This document shows, one piece after another, positions 7,995 to 17,746 of a stretch of DNA of 64,000 nucleotides. Source of the DNA: Bacteroidia bacterium (GTDB lineage Bacteria; Bacteroidota; Bacteroidia; Flavobacteriales; Flavobacteriaceae). The notes beneath the pieces were generated by a model. That model had not been told where the DNA came from. It made no database searches and worked only from the letters and a program-made list of their open reading frames with translations. Both the position numbers and the translations under genes were made by a program. The stretch spans positions 1 to 64,000 of the forward strand of contig JAUIKY010000012.1 of the NCBI GenBank assembly GCA_030430535.1. Direction: 5' to 3'. Each line of letters opens with the position of its first letter. Positions within the stretch are counted from its first letter, which is position 1.

Positions 7995-10838
7995 ATGAAA
8001 AAAAATTATTTATTATTACTATTTATAGCTTTAAGTACGGTCTTTGGTTTTGGCCAAGGAGGAAACATTAAAGGTGTTGTGGTCGATAATGACGGACTGC
8101 AAGTACCTTTCAGTAATATTTTAATTGAATCCTTAAGCAAAGGAACCTATTCTGATGTTGACGGTAACTTTTTGTTGCTCGATGTGCCGGAAGGAAACCA
8201 AATCTTAACGGTAAAGTACTTGGGTTATGAGGATGCCAAAGCTGAGGTTTTGGTTGAAGCTGGAAAAACAGCAACCGTAAAAATCAGTATCGCTTCAAAA
8301 GCATTGGAGTTGGATGGAGTGGTAATTAACGGTTTTAATAGCGGACAGGCGAGAGCCTTAAACACCCAGAAGAACAAAACGAATATAACCAACATTGTAT
8401 CGACCGACCAGATTGGTAAATTCCCCGACGCCAATATTGGCGATGCCGTTAAGCGTATTCCGGGAATTACGATGCAAGTGGACCAAGGTGAGGCACGAAA
8501 CATTATTGTTCGTGGTTTGGCGCCACAATTAAACTCGGTGACTTTAAACGGAAGCCGTATTCCTTCGGCCGAAGGCGATAACAGAAATGTACAAATGGAT
8601 TTGATCCCCTCTGATATGATCCAGACCATTGAAGTGAACAAAGCCGTTACACCCGATATGGATGCCGATGCTTTGGGTGGATCTGTAAACTTAATTACCA
8701 GAACGTCGCCACAAGGGTTCCGTTTTTCTGCGACTGGCGGTTCGGGGGTGAATTTCATTACCGATAAACGAATCTTAAACGGGTCGTTTTTATTGGGCGA
8801 CCGAAGTGATAACGGAAAGTTGGGCTGGATGGTTTCGGCCTCTTTCAACGATAATGATTTTGGAAGCGACAACTTTGAAGCCGAATGGACCGATGAGTTT
8901 GAATACAATGCCTTTGACGACGAAGATAATTTAGAAGAAGTCGATGTAAATCCGTATGCCAACGTATTCGAAATTCGAGAATATTTGGTGCAACGTATCC
9001 GAAGAAGTTTTTCGGCCAACCTTGATTACAAACTGAACAAAAACAACAATATTTATTTTAAATCGATTTACAACTGGCGTGACGATCGCGAAAATAGATT
9101 CCGTTTAGAACATGAAATCTTAGATGGTGAAGATATTGAGCCGGGTGATTTTTCAGTGGATGGGAGTGGTAATTTAACTAGTTTTCCAGTAGAAGCCAAA
9201 AGACAATCTAAAGGTGGTATTGACAATAGCCGAAATAAAAACAGACGTTTGGAAGATCAACGCATGTTCAACTTCAGTTTAGGCGGCGAGCACTTGGTCA
9301 ACGATTTACAAATCGATTGGATGGCATCGGTTTCAAAAGCTTCCGAAGAGCGATTGAATGAGCGCTATTTAGAATACGAAAGTGAATATGGTGTTAACTT
9401 CAATAATAATTTGGAGAATCCGTTATTTACGCCGCAAGATGCAAACGATGCGCTTTTCAGTGATTTTGAATTTGGCGAGTTAACCGAGGAAAACCAATAC
9501 ACCGAAGAGCGCGACATCAACTTATTTGTAAACTTCCAGTTGCCACTTAATTTGTTCGGACATGAAGACGGTTTCTTAAAATTTGGAGCTAAGTCCCGCT
9601 TTAAAAACAAAAATAGAGATAACGATTTTACCGAGTATAGTCCGCTAACCAGTGCTTTAGATATGTTAGGCGATGTACCTACACGCAACTATTCCGATGC
9701 CGATTTCTTAGCGGGTAGCCAATATGCGGTGGGTGCTTTTGCTACTCCAGAATTTATTGGTAGCCTAAACCTAAATGATGTAGCTCAATTTGAAAGCGAA
9801 AACCTTCCGGAAGAATATTTAACGGCCAATTTTGATGCCGATGAAAACGTTTATGCGGCCTATGCCATGACCAACCAAAAGCTGTCTAGTCAATTAAGTA
9901 TGTTGTTTGGTGTTAGGGTAGAACACACCCAAATAAACAGTTTGGGTAACGAACTCATTTTTGATGTTGATGGCGACTACGCCGGAACCAACCAGCTTAA
10001 AGACGAAAACTCGTATACCAATGTAATGCCTGGATTGCACTTAAAATACAACTTAAAGAACGACCACACGGTGTTGCGTTTTGCATGGACCAACACTTTG
10101 GCGCGTCCCAATTATGTGGATTTGGTGCCCTACCAAGAAACCAACAACGAAGATGAGGAAATCTATTTAGGAAATTCTGAACTCGATCCCACAACCTCGA
10201 TGAACTTTGATGTAATGGCCGAGCATTATTTCAAGTCGGTTGGTATCGTTTCAGGAGGTGTTTTCTATAAAAATATCCAGGATTTTGTTTACACCAGTCA
10301 ATCTGAAGATAACAACGGTTACGAGGTTTATCAGCCATTGAATGGCGACGGAGCTACTGTTTTCGGTGCAGAAGTGTCGCTGCAACGTAAACTGGACTTT
10401 TTGCCAGGCTTCGCTAAAAACTTTAGCGTTATGCTTAATTACACTTACCTAACGTCAAGTGCAGACGGTATTAAAAACGAAGACGGCGACGAGCGTACCG
10501 ATTTAGATTTACCGGGTACGTCGCCAAACATGTTCAACGGTTCGTTGGCCTATGCTACCAAGAAAATGAGTTTCCGCCTGTCGGCCAATTATTCCGATTC
10601 ATACATTGATGAAATTGGTGGTAGTGCTTTTGAAGACAGATACTACGACGAGCAGTTCTTTTTAGATTTCAATGCAAACGTGTCGATCAATAAAAATTTA
10701 AGTCTGTATTTGGGTGTCAATAACATTACCGACCAGCCTTTGCGATATTTCCAAGGCGTAAAAGCCAGAACCATGCAAAAGGAATTTTACGGACAACGAT
10801 TGACTTTCGGATTAAAATACGATGTGTTTAAAAATTAA
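7995..10838 (+). CDS. TonB-dependent receptor with carboxypeptidase-regulatory-like N-terminal domain
   Basis: Signal peptide, GNIKGVVVDNDGLQVPFSNILIESLSKGTYSDVDGNF, plug domain IPGITMQVDQGEARNIIVRGLAPQLNSVTLNG, terminal barrel strand FYGQRLTFGLKYDVFKN. Confidence 0.92.
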   Translation: MKKNYLLLLFIALSTVFGFGQGGNIKGVVVDNDGLQVPFSNILIESLSKGTYSDVDGNFLLLDVPEGNQILTVKYLGYEDAKAEVLVEAGKTATVKISIASKALELDGVVINGFNSGQARALNTQKNKTNITNIVSTDQIGKFPDANIGDAVKRIPGITMQVDQGEARNIIVRGLAPQLNSVTLNGSRIPSAEGDNRNVQMDLIPSDMIQTIEVNKAVTPDMDADALGGSVNLITRTSPQGFRFSATGGSGVNFITDKRILNGSFLLGDRSDNGKLGWMVSASFNDNDFGSDNFEAEWTDEFEYNAFDDEDNLEEVDVNPYANVFEIREYLVQRIRRSFSANLDYKLNKNNNIYFKSIYNWRDDRENRFRLEHEILDGEDIEPGDFSVDGSGNLTSFPVEAKRQSKGGIDNSRNKNRRLEDQRMFNFSLGGEHLVNDLQIDWMASVSKASEERLNERYLEYESEYGVNFNNNLENPLFTPQDANDALFSDFEFGELTEENQYTEERDINLFVNFQLPLNLFGHEDGFLKFGAKSRFKNKNRDNDFTEYSPLTSALDMLGDVPTRNYSDADFLAGSQYAVGAFATPEFIGSLNLNDVAQFESENLPEEYLTANFDADENVYAAYAMTNQKLSSQLSMLFGVRVEHTQINSLGNELIFDVDGDYAGTNQLKDENSYTNVMPGLHLKYNLKNDHTVLRFAWTNTLARPNYVDLVPYQETNNEDEEIYLGNSELDPTTSMNFDVMAEHYFKSVGIVSGGVFYKNIQDFVYTSQSEDNNGYEVYQPLNGDGATVFGAEVSLQRKLDFLPGFAKNFSVMLNYTYLTSSADGIKNEDGDERTDLDLPGTSPNMFNGSLAYATKKMSFRLSANYSDSYIDEIGGSAFEDRYYDEQFFLDFNANVSINKNLSLYLGVNNITDQPLRYFQGVKARTMQKEFYGQRLTFGLKYDVFKN

Positions 10839-10846
10839 CAGTAAAA

Positions 10847-11863
10847 ATGAATAAATTAAAAGCAAATATAATTTTAGTGATAACTTTGGTGGTAGTAGGA
10901 TGTGGCAGTAAGTTGCCCGAAATCATCGCCACCATCGTTACCGAGCAAACCCCGCATGATACCGACGATCCCGCTATTTGGGTGAATGCTGAAAATCCTT
11001 CGGAAAGTATCGTTTTTGGAACCGATAAAAATACCGATGGTGGGGTGTATGCTTTCGATTTAAACGGAAAAATAATTGAAAGCAAAAGCATTAAAAGTAT
11101 AAAACGCCCCAATAATGTGGACGTGGAATACGGTTTTAAATTAACCGATTCCACGGAAACGGACATCATTGCCTTTAGCGAAAGAGAGCGCCAGCAATTC
11201 CGTGTATTCTCTGTGCCAGATATGAACCCATTGGATAACGGTGGATTTAAGGTTTTTGAAGGAGAAACCGAACTGGAGCATAATTTGCCCATGGGTATTG
11301 CGTTGTACAAATCGCCAAAAACGCGAGCTGTTTATGCTATTGTTGGGCGAAAGGCCGGACCAAAATTAGGTTACTTACACCAATACGAATTGGTTTCCGA
11401 TAGTTTGGGCGTGCATGCCAATTTGGTGCGTAAGTTTGGTGCATTCAGCGGAAAAAAGGAAATTGAAGCCATTGCGGTCGATAACGAAAATGGTATCGTT
11501 TATTTTTCAGATGAAGGACATTGCATCCGTAAATACTATGCTGAGCCTTCAATGGGCGACGAAGAAATTAGCTGTTTTGGTGGCGAGTATTTTAAAGAAG
11601 ATATTGAAGGCATAGCCATTGCAAAATATGCCGATAAAGGTTTTTTAATTGTGTCGAACCAACAAGCACACAGTTTTAATATTTTCGATTTAGAAACCAA
11701 TGCCTTTATAAAAGAACTGAATTTAGGAACGGTTGAAACCGATGGCTGCGAAGTAACAACGTCAAATTTGGGCAACCAATTTCCAAATGGATTGTTCGTG
11801 TCGATGAACAACGACCGTAATTTTTATTTCCACGATTTGGCCTTGCTAAAATTAGAGGAATAA
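10847..11863 (+). CDS. Beta-propeller (3-)phytase, lipoprotein
   Basis: Lipobox VVGCG; TPHDTDDPAIWVNAENPSESIVFGTDKNTDGGVYAFDLNGK; IVYFSDEGHCIRKY; 8 nt after the TonB receptor. Confidence 0.87.
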   Translation: MNKLKANIILVITLVVVGCGSKLPEIIATIVTEQTPHDTDDPAIWVNAENPSESIVFGTDKNTDGGVYAFDLNGKIIESKSIKSIKRPNNVDVEYGFKLTDSTETDIIAFSERERQQFRVFSVPDMNPLDNGGFKVFEGETELEHNLPMGIALYKSPKTRAVYAIVGRKAGPKLGYLHQYELVSDSLGVHANLVRKFGAFSGKKEIEAIAVDNENGIVYFSDEGHCIRKYYAEPSMGDEEISCFGGEYFKEDIEGIAIAKYADKGFLIVSNQQAHSFNIFDLETNAFIKELNLGTVETDGCEVTTSNLGNQFPNGLFVSMNNDRNFYFHDLALLKLEE

Positions 11864-11917
11864 AAATTTACATATCATACTGTCCCGATAGTTCTCGGGG
11901 TTAAGAATGACACCTTT

Positions 11918-12421
11918 TTAAGCCCTCCCCGCATTTCGGAGAGGGCTTTCGCTTTTCAAAATATCCCGCACAATTTTCAAATGGTGGTTGGTGTGTATGG
12001 CCAAAAAACGAAGGGTTTGTTTTTTATTTAGCATACCAAAAATATGATGTATAAAATAGGTCTTTTCGGGAAGTTGCTTTGCGACTTCAACTTGTTTTCT
12101 GGCAAATTTTAATTTTTCTTTTAAATCTTCAGCGGTAATGGTTTGAGTTGGGACGACTACTTCAGGCGCTTTGCCCATGCCACGAGGTATATAGCCTAAT
12201 GGAAATATAATGGTTCGCTTTATGTTGAAATTCCGTTTATAGTTTTCGGGCTTGGTTTTGGCCAATATGCCGCAAACGCCATTAATCACCATTAAAATAT
12301 GCGATAAATGCCAACCGATACTGCTTTTCGAAACTTTTTTTTCGGTAAGTCCGTGATTGGGGATATATGCTTCTATTTGTGCCAGTTGCTGTTTTAAAGT
12401 GTCGAAATGTTTATGGTCCAT
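11918..12421 (-). CDS. DinB-like / DUF1569 family protein
   Basis: MDHKHFDTLKQQLAQIEAYIPNHG...SIGWHLSHILMVINGV...LAIHTNHHLKIVRDIL; histidine pattern of the DinB/YfiT superfamily. Confidence 0.6.
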   Translation of the reverse strand: MDHKHFDTLKQQLAQIEAYIPNHGLTEKKVSKSSIGWHLSHILMVINGVCGILAKTKPENYKRNFNIKRTIIFPLGYIPRGMGKAPEVVVPTQTITAEDLKEKLKFARKQVEVAKQLPEKTYFIHHIFGMLNKKQTLRFLAIHTNHHLKIVRDILKSESPLRNAGRA

Positions 12422-12516
12422 CTCCAAAATTTACTTAAAAGATATAAATTAAATCCTTAACTTTAAGCAATTGCTTTTGCAAAAGGTATATTGTATCACT
12501 TGAAAATTATTTAAAT

Positions 12517-12789
12517 ATGCTTCCGTTTAGATCAGAAATTAGAAATTCCCCCAAACAGCCCACCATTAAGATTTTTTTAAGTGACGAGTCGTTAGACGAA
12601 CGCATTAAAAAGCATTTGGAGCATTTTAAAGAAATTGAAGCCATTGAAATTCGTGAAAGTGTGGGTCAAAATCGTGCCAACGAAAACATAACCGTGTTTT
12701 TAAACGAAGATGTCGATATAGAAAAAATGAAAAAAGCCATAGATTCTAGTCTGTGGTGGTATTTTGAAGAAGACTTGGTGGATGAGTGA
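12517..12789 (+). CDS. Hypothetical protein (90 aa)
   Basis: Intact ORF, Bacteroidetes-like codon usage. Confidence 0.55.
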   Translation: MLPFRSEIRNSPKQPTIKIFLSDESLDERIKKHLEHFKEIEAIEIRESVGQNRANENITVFLNEDVDIEKMKKAIDSSLWWYFEEDLVDE

Positions 12790-12955
12790 TTTTTGTTTGC
12801 CACGAATGCACGAATAAATTTTTTCGAGTTTAATTGTTGCTTTCAGCTAATTTGTGACCACCGTGAGCCCTGTGCAATGAAGAACCGAAATATTGCTATG
12901 GGCTTCAAAATTGGTGAATGATATTCAGAAATAAATTCAGAATGATGCGTAAAAA

Positions 12956-13426
12956 TCAAAAATCGTATCCCGTAGAAATATAAACCATAACATCATTGAT
13001 GCATTGGTTGAGATTCTGTTTAATTTCTCGGCTCCAAAACCTAAAAACGGTATAATCCATATCGGCCAATTGTTGGTTTACTTCTTTATCGCGTTGCATG
13101 TTGCGCTCTATTTTTGGTATCCAAAATGCACGGTTACTTTTTATGGTTTGCTTGCGTTCGTCCCAATTGTAGCCATGCCAAAACTCGCCATCGATAAAAA
13201 TGGCTAATCTGTATTTTTTTATAGAAACATCGGGTTTGCCCGGTAGCGTTTTGTTGTCTACTCGAAACCGAACGCCTCGAGCCCAAAGCGCACGCCGAAA
13301 CAGTAGCTCGGGTTTGGTGTTTTTGCCCCGTATTTTGCCCATGATTTTCGAGCGCTTTTTAGTGGTATAAAAACCGGAAGCTTCGTTAAAGCGTGGGACT
13401 TTTATTTTATTATCTTCGTAGGACAT
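12956..13426 (-). CDS. vsr: Very short patch repair endonuclease
   Basis: RSKIMGKIRGKNTKPELLFRRALWARGVRFRVDNKTLPGKPDVSIKKYRLAIFIDGEFWHGYNW...FWIPKIERNMQRDKEVNQQL. Confidence 0.94.
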   Translation of the reverse strand: MSYEDNKIKVPRFNEASGFYTTKKRSKIMGKIRGKNTKPELLFRRALWARGVRFRVDNKTLPGKPDVSIKKYRLAIFIDGEFWHGYNWDERKQTIKSNRAFWIPKIERNMQRDKEVNQQLADMDYTVFRFWSREIKQNLNQCINDVMVYISTGYDF

Positions 13427-13446
13427 TTATTAAAAATAAGAATTTA

Positions 13447-14223
13447 ATGGGGCAATCGAAAAATAAATATGTTGATTTCGTTTCAGATGAACACCTTCTA
13501 AAGTGCATTTCAAACCTTTACAATTCCTATAATCAAGCCAAAAAGGAATTTACAAAAACGAAATTTTATAACAATAAGGTAGATACCTTCAAATTGACTT
13601 TCGATTCAAAATTCAATGAGCTTTCGGAAGAGGAATTGATTAAATTGGAAATGTCCCGTCAAATTGATAAATCGGTCAATAATGCTATTGGCACTTTTCA
13701 CGAAGAGGTGCTTGGCGGCATTGAAGGTTATTCCAGTGGCAAGTTAAGCGGTTATGATGTTAAGGCCGATGATGACAGTTTATTTGCTGAAATAAAAAAT
13801 AAACATAATACAATGAACAGCAGTTCGGCAGAAAGTGCATTTCAAAAGTTAGCGCGTTTTGCTGATGATAACAGGCAGGCAACATGCTATTTGGTTCAGG
13901 TTTTGGCAAAGAAAAGCTTTCTTAAAAAGTGGGAGGGCATTATAAACCGAAAAGAGTACAGTCATAGCCGAGTGTTTATTATTTCCGGTGATAAATTTTA
14001 TGCCATGCTTACTGGCGATGAAAATGCTTTCTTCAAACTTTACAAAACTTTGCCCGTTGCCATAAACGATTTTTTAAAAACCATTGATGCCGTTTCCGTA
14101 AAGGAAAACAATATTCTTTCTGATATTTCTGAGAGTGCCAAAACATCTGAAAGAACAATAATTGACGAAATAACTTTTGAGAATTTCTATTATTATGATG
14201 GTTTTGAAGGCTTAGGCAGTTAA
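13447..14223 (+). CDS. Type II restriction endonuclease, probably Eco47II/Sau96I-like
   Basis: NAIGTFHEEVLGGIEGYSSGKLSGYDVKADDDSLFAEIKNKHNTMNSSSAESAFQKLARFA; context vsr and C5-methylase. Confidence 0.72.
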   Translation: MGQSKNKYVDFVSDEHLLKCISNLYNSYNQAKKEFTKTKFYNNKVDTFKLTFDSKFNELSEEELIKLEMSRQIDKSVNNAIGTFHEEVLGGIEGYSSGKLSGYDVKADDDSLFAEIKNKHNTMNSSSAESAFQKLARFADDNRQATCYLVQVLAKKSFLKKWEGIINRKEYSHSRVFIISGDKFYAMLTGDENAFFKLYKTLPVAINDFLKTIDAVSVKENNILSDISESAKTSERTIIDEITFENFYYYDGFEGLGS

Positions 14224-15480
14224 AGCCTGTTCGCCGTTTACTTTTAGTTCATGCAATTCAACCTTATTCAAAAAGGCAATAATGGAATACCCAATTTCCT
14301 TGGCCAGATTTACCGGAACGGCATTTCCAATTTGTCTGTACTGTTGTGATACCGAGCCTGCAAATTTCCACTCGTCAGGAAAAGTTTGTATTCTAGCATA
14401 TTCACGCACTGTAAATGGTCTGGTTTCATCTGGGTGACAGCGTTCGGTTTGTTTTTGAGCAGGGCTACAGGTTAACGTCAAACAAGGCTCGTCCCACCCA
14501 ATGCGGCGTGCCATGCCTGTTTTTCCACCACCTAAATAGAAACTTTTTTGCATGTACTCTTTTTGGATGTCTAACGGTAAATCGCGCCAATAGCCTTTTG
14601 GAGGTACCAAATCCAATACTTTCTTTTTGTGTTCTGGATAGGTTGAACCTTTTGATTTAGGAACATTTTTATCGAACAACCGTCCCTTTTTTAGAGCATC
14701 TTTTAAAGTATATATTTCAGAAAACGGCTTGGGGTATGTATAGTTTTCTTCAATGTCTTTCCTCACGGCAACCAAAATTAATCGTTCCCGCTTTTGGGGT
14801 ACATTGTAATGAATAGCCTTTAAAACTTCAACGGGAGAAACCACGTTATATCCTATCTCATCCAAAATGGAAATCATGCCTTCCAATGTGCGTCCTTTAT
14901 CATGGTTTAAAAGTCCTCTAACATTTTCGCCAATACATATTTTGGGTTGAACTTCTTTAACAACCCTAGCGAATTCGTAAAAAAGTGTACCTCGAGCATC
15001 ATTAAAACCCAGTTTTTTCCCCGCATAGCTGAACGCTTGGCACGGAAAACCGCCGGTTACAACATCAACTTCATTTTTAAACTTTGAGAAATCATGGTTT
15101 TTGATGTCGCCCTCCAAAACATTCCAATGCGGACGGTTCTCGCGAAGGGTTTGGCAGGCCCATTTGTCGATTTCATTCAATGCTGTACATTTTAAACCGG
15201 CTCGCTCTAATCCAATAGCTAAGCCGCCTGCTCCGGCAAACAATTCCAAAACCGAAAAATCCTTAATTGGTTTCACAAAGTTGCCTTGGTCAATGGTTTC
15301 GAAGTAGCGTTTAAATTCAGGGAAAATTTCAAGTTGCTTCTTTTTGTAAACCCTATAATTGCTCATGGGTTCCCTAACAGCTTTTAATTTGCCCTCGTTG
15401 TCCCAGCGACGTAAAGTTTCTGGGTTTTTATCTAAAATTTCTGCTGCTTCCGAAACCGAATAACTGTCTTTAATAACCAT
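14212..15480 (-). CDS. dcm: DNA (cytosine-5-)-methyltransferase with N-terminal MerR-like HTH
   Basis: YSVSEAAEILDKNPETLRRWDNEGKLKAVREP HTH, then SVLELFAGAGGLAIGLERAG, GGFPCQAFSYAGKK, ENVRGL, QRERL, RQIGNAVPV motifs. Confidence 0.93.
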   Translation of the reverse strand: MVIKDSYSVSEAAEILDKNPETLRRWDNEGKLKAVREPMSNYRVYKKKQLEIFPEFKRYFETIDQGNFVKPIKDFSVLELFAGAGGLAIGLERAGLKCTALNEIDKWACQTLRENRPHWNVLEGDIKNHDFSKFKNEVDVVTGGFPCQAFSYAGKKLGFNDARGTLFYEFARVVKEVQPKICIGENVRGLLNHDKGRTLEGMISILDEIGYNVVSPVEVLKAIHYNVPQKRERLILVAVRKDIEENYTYPKPFSEIYTLKDALKKGRLFDKNVPKSKGSTYPEHKKKVLDLVPPKGYWRDLPLDIQKEYMQKSFYLGGGKTGMARRIGWDEPCLTLTCSPAQKQTERCHPDETRPFTVREYARIQTFPDEWKFAGSVSQQYRQIGNAVPVNLAKEIGYSIIAFLNKVELHELKVNGEQALTA

Positions 15481-15572
15481 ATTGCACAACCTTATATATG
15501 GTTACAAATTTAAAGTTTTATTTTTAGAATGAAAATTAAGTTATCAACATTGCTTTAAGAAGCAAAAAAACA

Positions 15573-15613
15573 AAACCCTCACATCTCGATAGCTATCGGG
15601 ACTGCAAGGGTTT
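15573..15613 (-). terminator. Hairpin downstream of ahcY
   Basis: aaaccct...agggttt enclosing cgatagctatcg palindrome. Confidence 0.45.
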
Positions 15614-15642
15614 CTAAATATCTTAAAAGTTTTAATTGATGA

Positions 15643-15666
15643 GATTCCTGCCTTCGCAGGAATGAC
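15643..15666. repeat. Dispersed palindromic repeat gattcctgccttcgcaggaatgac
   Basis: Near-identical copy at 39540..39563. Confidence 0.7.
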
Positions 15667-15672
15667 ACAAAC

Positions 15673-16989
15673 TTAGTAACGATAGTATTCTGGCTTATAA
15701 GGGCCTTCTACTTCTACGCCAATATATTCCGCTTGGTCTTGCTTTAACTCGGTTAACTCCACACCAATTTTGTCTAAGTGCAATTTGGCTACTTTTTCAT
15801 CGAGGTGCTTTGGTAGCATGTACACTTTGTTTTCGTATTTGTCGCTGTGCTTCCAAAGTTCAATTTGTGCCAAAGTTTGGTTAGTAAACGAGTTACTCAT
15901 TACAAAACTTGGGTGGCCTGTGGCACAACCTAAATTGACTAAACGACCTTGTGCCAAAATGATCACATCTTTTCCGTTAAGGGTATATTTATCAACCTGT
16001 GGCTTGATAACGTTTTTGGTGTTTCCGTAGTTTTTGTTCAGCCATGCCATGTCGATTTCATTATCGAAATGCCCAATGTTACATACTATGGTTTTGTCTT
16101 TCATGGCTTCAAAATGCTCGCCACGAACAATATCTTTGTTTCCTGTGGTTGTGATTACAATATCCGCTTTTCCAATTACGGTTTCCAGTTTTTTAACTTC
16201 GTAGCCGTCCATGGCAGCTTGCAATGCACAAATCGGATCGATTTCGGTAACGGTTACAATACTTCCAGCACCTCTAAACGAAGCAGCTGTTCCTTTACCA
16301 ACATCACCGTAACCACAAACTACAACGCGTTTTCCGGCCAACATCACATCGGTAGCACGACGGATAGCATCAACAGCGCTTTCACGACAACCATATTTAT
16401 TATCAAATTTCGATTTAGTAACCGAGTCGTTTACGTTAATGGCCGGCATAGGCAAAGTGCCTTTTTGCATACGCTCGTACAAACGGTGAACACCAGTGGT
16501 GGTTTCTTCGCTCAATCCTTTTATGCCCGGCACCAATTCTGGGTATTTATCTAAAACCATGTTGGTTAAATCGCCACCATCATCCAAAATCATATTTAAT
16601 GGCTTTCGGTCTTCACCAAAGAATAAAGTTTGCTCGATACACCAATCAAATTCCTCTTCGGTCATGTCTTTCCAAGCGTAAACGGCAGTTCCGGCAGCAG
16701 CAATAGCAGCAGCAGCTTGGTCTTGTGTAGAGAAAATGTTGCAAGAGCTCCAAGTCACCTCAGCACCCAAAGCTTGAAGGGTTTCAATTAACACTGCAGT
16801 TTGGATGGTCATGTGCAAGCAACCCGCAATACGAGCGCCTTTTAAAGGTTGCTCATTTTTATACTCCTCGCGAAGGCTCATCAAGCCTGGCATTTCGGCC
16901 TCGGCCAACTCAATTTCTTTTCTTCCCCAATCGGCAAGCGATAGGTCTTTTACTTTATGGGCCACGTAAGGAACTGTTTTTGTACTCAT
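15673..16989 (-). CDS. ahcY: Adenosylhomocysteinase
   Basis: [42 protein letters not shown] ... [44 protein letters not shown]; ends KPEYYRY. Confidence 0.97.
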   Translation of the reverse strand: MSTKTVPYVAHKVKDLSLADWGRKEIELAEAEMPGLMSLREEYKNEQPLKGARIAGCLHMTIQTAVLIETLQALGAEVTWSSCNIFSTQDQAAAAIAAAGTAVYAWKDMTEEEFDWCIEQTLFFGEDRKPLNMILDDGGDLTNMVLDKYPELVPGIKGLSEETTTGVHRLYERMQKGTLPMPAINVNDSVTKSKFDNKYGCRESAVDAIRRATDVMLAGKRVVVCGYGDVGKGTAASFRGAGSIVTVTEIDPICALQAAMDGYEVKKLETVIGKADIVITTTGNKDIVRGEHFEAMKDKTIVCNIGHFDNEIDMAWLNKNYGNTKNVIKPQVDKYTLNGKDVIILAQGRLVNLGCATGHPSFVMSNSFTNQTLAQIELWKHSDKYENKVYMLPKHLDEKVAKLHLDKIGVELTELKQDQAEYIGVEVEGPYKPEYYRY

Positions 16990-17119
16990 AGTATTTTTCT
17001 TTAGTTTTTAAACCCCAACTTGATTGCTAATAGCTATTAAAATACTTAAATTCGCTACCACAATAAGCAAGAACTTTATTAGGCGGTGCAAAGATAATCA
17101 ATAACTTTCAGAATACTAA

Positions 17120-17746
17120 ATGCCACTTTATAAATCCATTAGTCCAAACTCACAAACTACTGTTAAAATCTGGAAGATTACAGAATCTTTTGATGATTTG
17201 ATGCTATCGGTAAATTTAAAACCCGAAAGTTTAAAACGTGTTATGGGCATGAAAAGCGAACTGCACCAACGTGGTTTTTTAAGTGTTAGGCGATTGTTGC
17301 AGGAGTTTGGTTATGAGGATGCCGATTTGTTTTATGATGAAAACGGAAAACCCCACTTAAAAGACGGCAAACAAATATCTATAACCCATTCTTTTAATTT
17401 TGCTGCAATTATAATCAGCGATTTGGTTATTGGGATTGATATTGAAAAACAGCGCGATAAAATCCAGATTATCGCCCATAAATTTATTGACTACGAAAAT
17501 GATTATTTGGATAAAGCTGCTTCTGACTACGTTGAAAAATTAACCGTTATTTGGTGCGTCAAAGAATCTTTGTACAAATTATTCGCCACACCGGGGTTAA
17601 GTTTTAAACAGCATTGTTTGGTGATACCTATATCGGACGGCGCAAACGAAACCGTGGCGTGGATTGATTATGAGGGCAGAAAATGCAGCTACAACATTGA
17701 ATTTTTAGAGTTTGAAGGTTTTACTTGTGCTTATGCTATTGCCTAA
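17120..17746 (+). CDS. 4'-phosphopantetheinyl transferase superfamily protein
   Basis: ITHSFNFAAIIISDLVIGIDIEKQRDK ... IWCVKESLYKLFATPGLSFK (WxxKEA/S motif). Confidence 0.88.
   Translation: MPLYKSISPNSQTTVKIWKITESFDDLMLSVNLKPESLKRVMGMKSELHQRGFLSVRRLLQEFGYEDADLFYDENGKPHLKDGKQISITHSFNFAAIIISDLVIGIDIEKQRDKIQIIAHKFIDYENDYLDKAASDYVEKLTVIWCVKESLYKLFATPGLSFKQHCLVIPISDGANETVAWIDYEGRKCSYNIEFLEFEGFTCAYAIA

Noticed and set aside
8225-9019. 264-aa antisense ORF within the TonB receptor
   Set aside because: Shadow ORF opposite a convincing coding sequence; no recognisable motif
15949-16554. 201-aa plus-strand ORF inside ahcY
   Set aside because: Antisense shadow of a highly conserved gene
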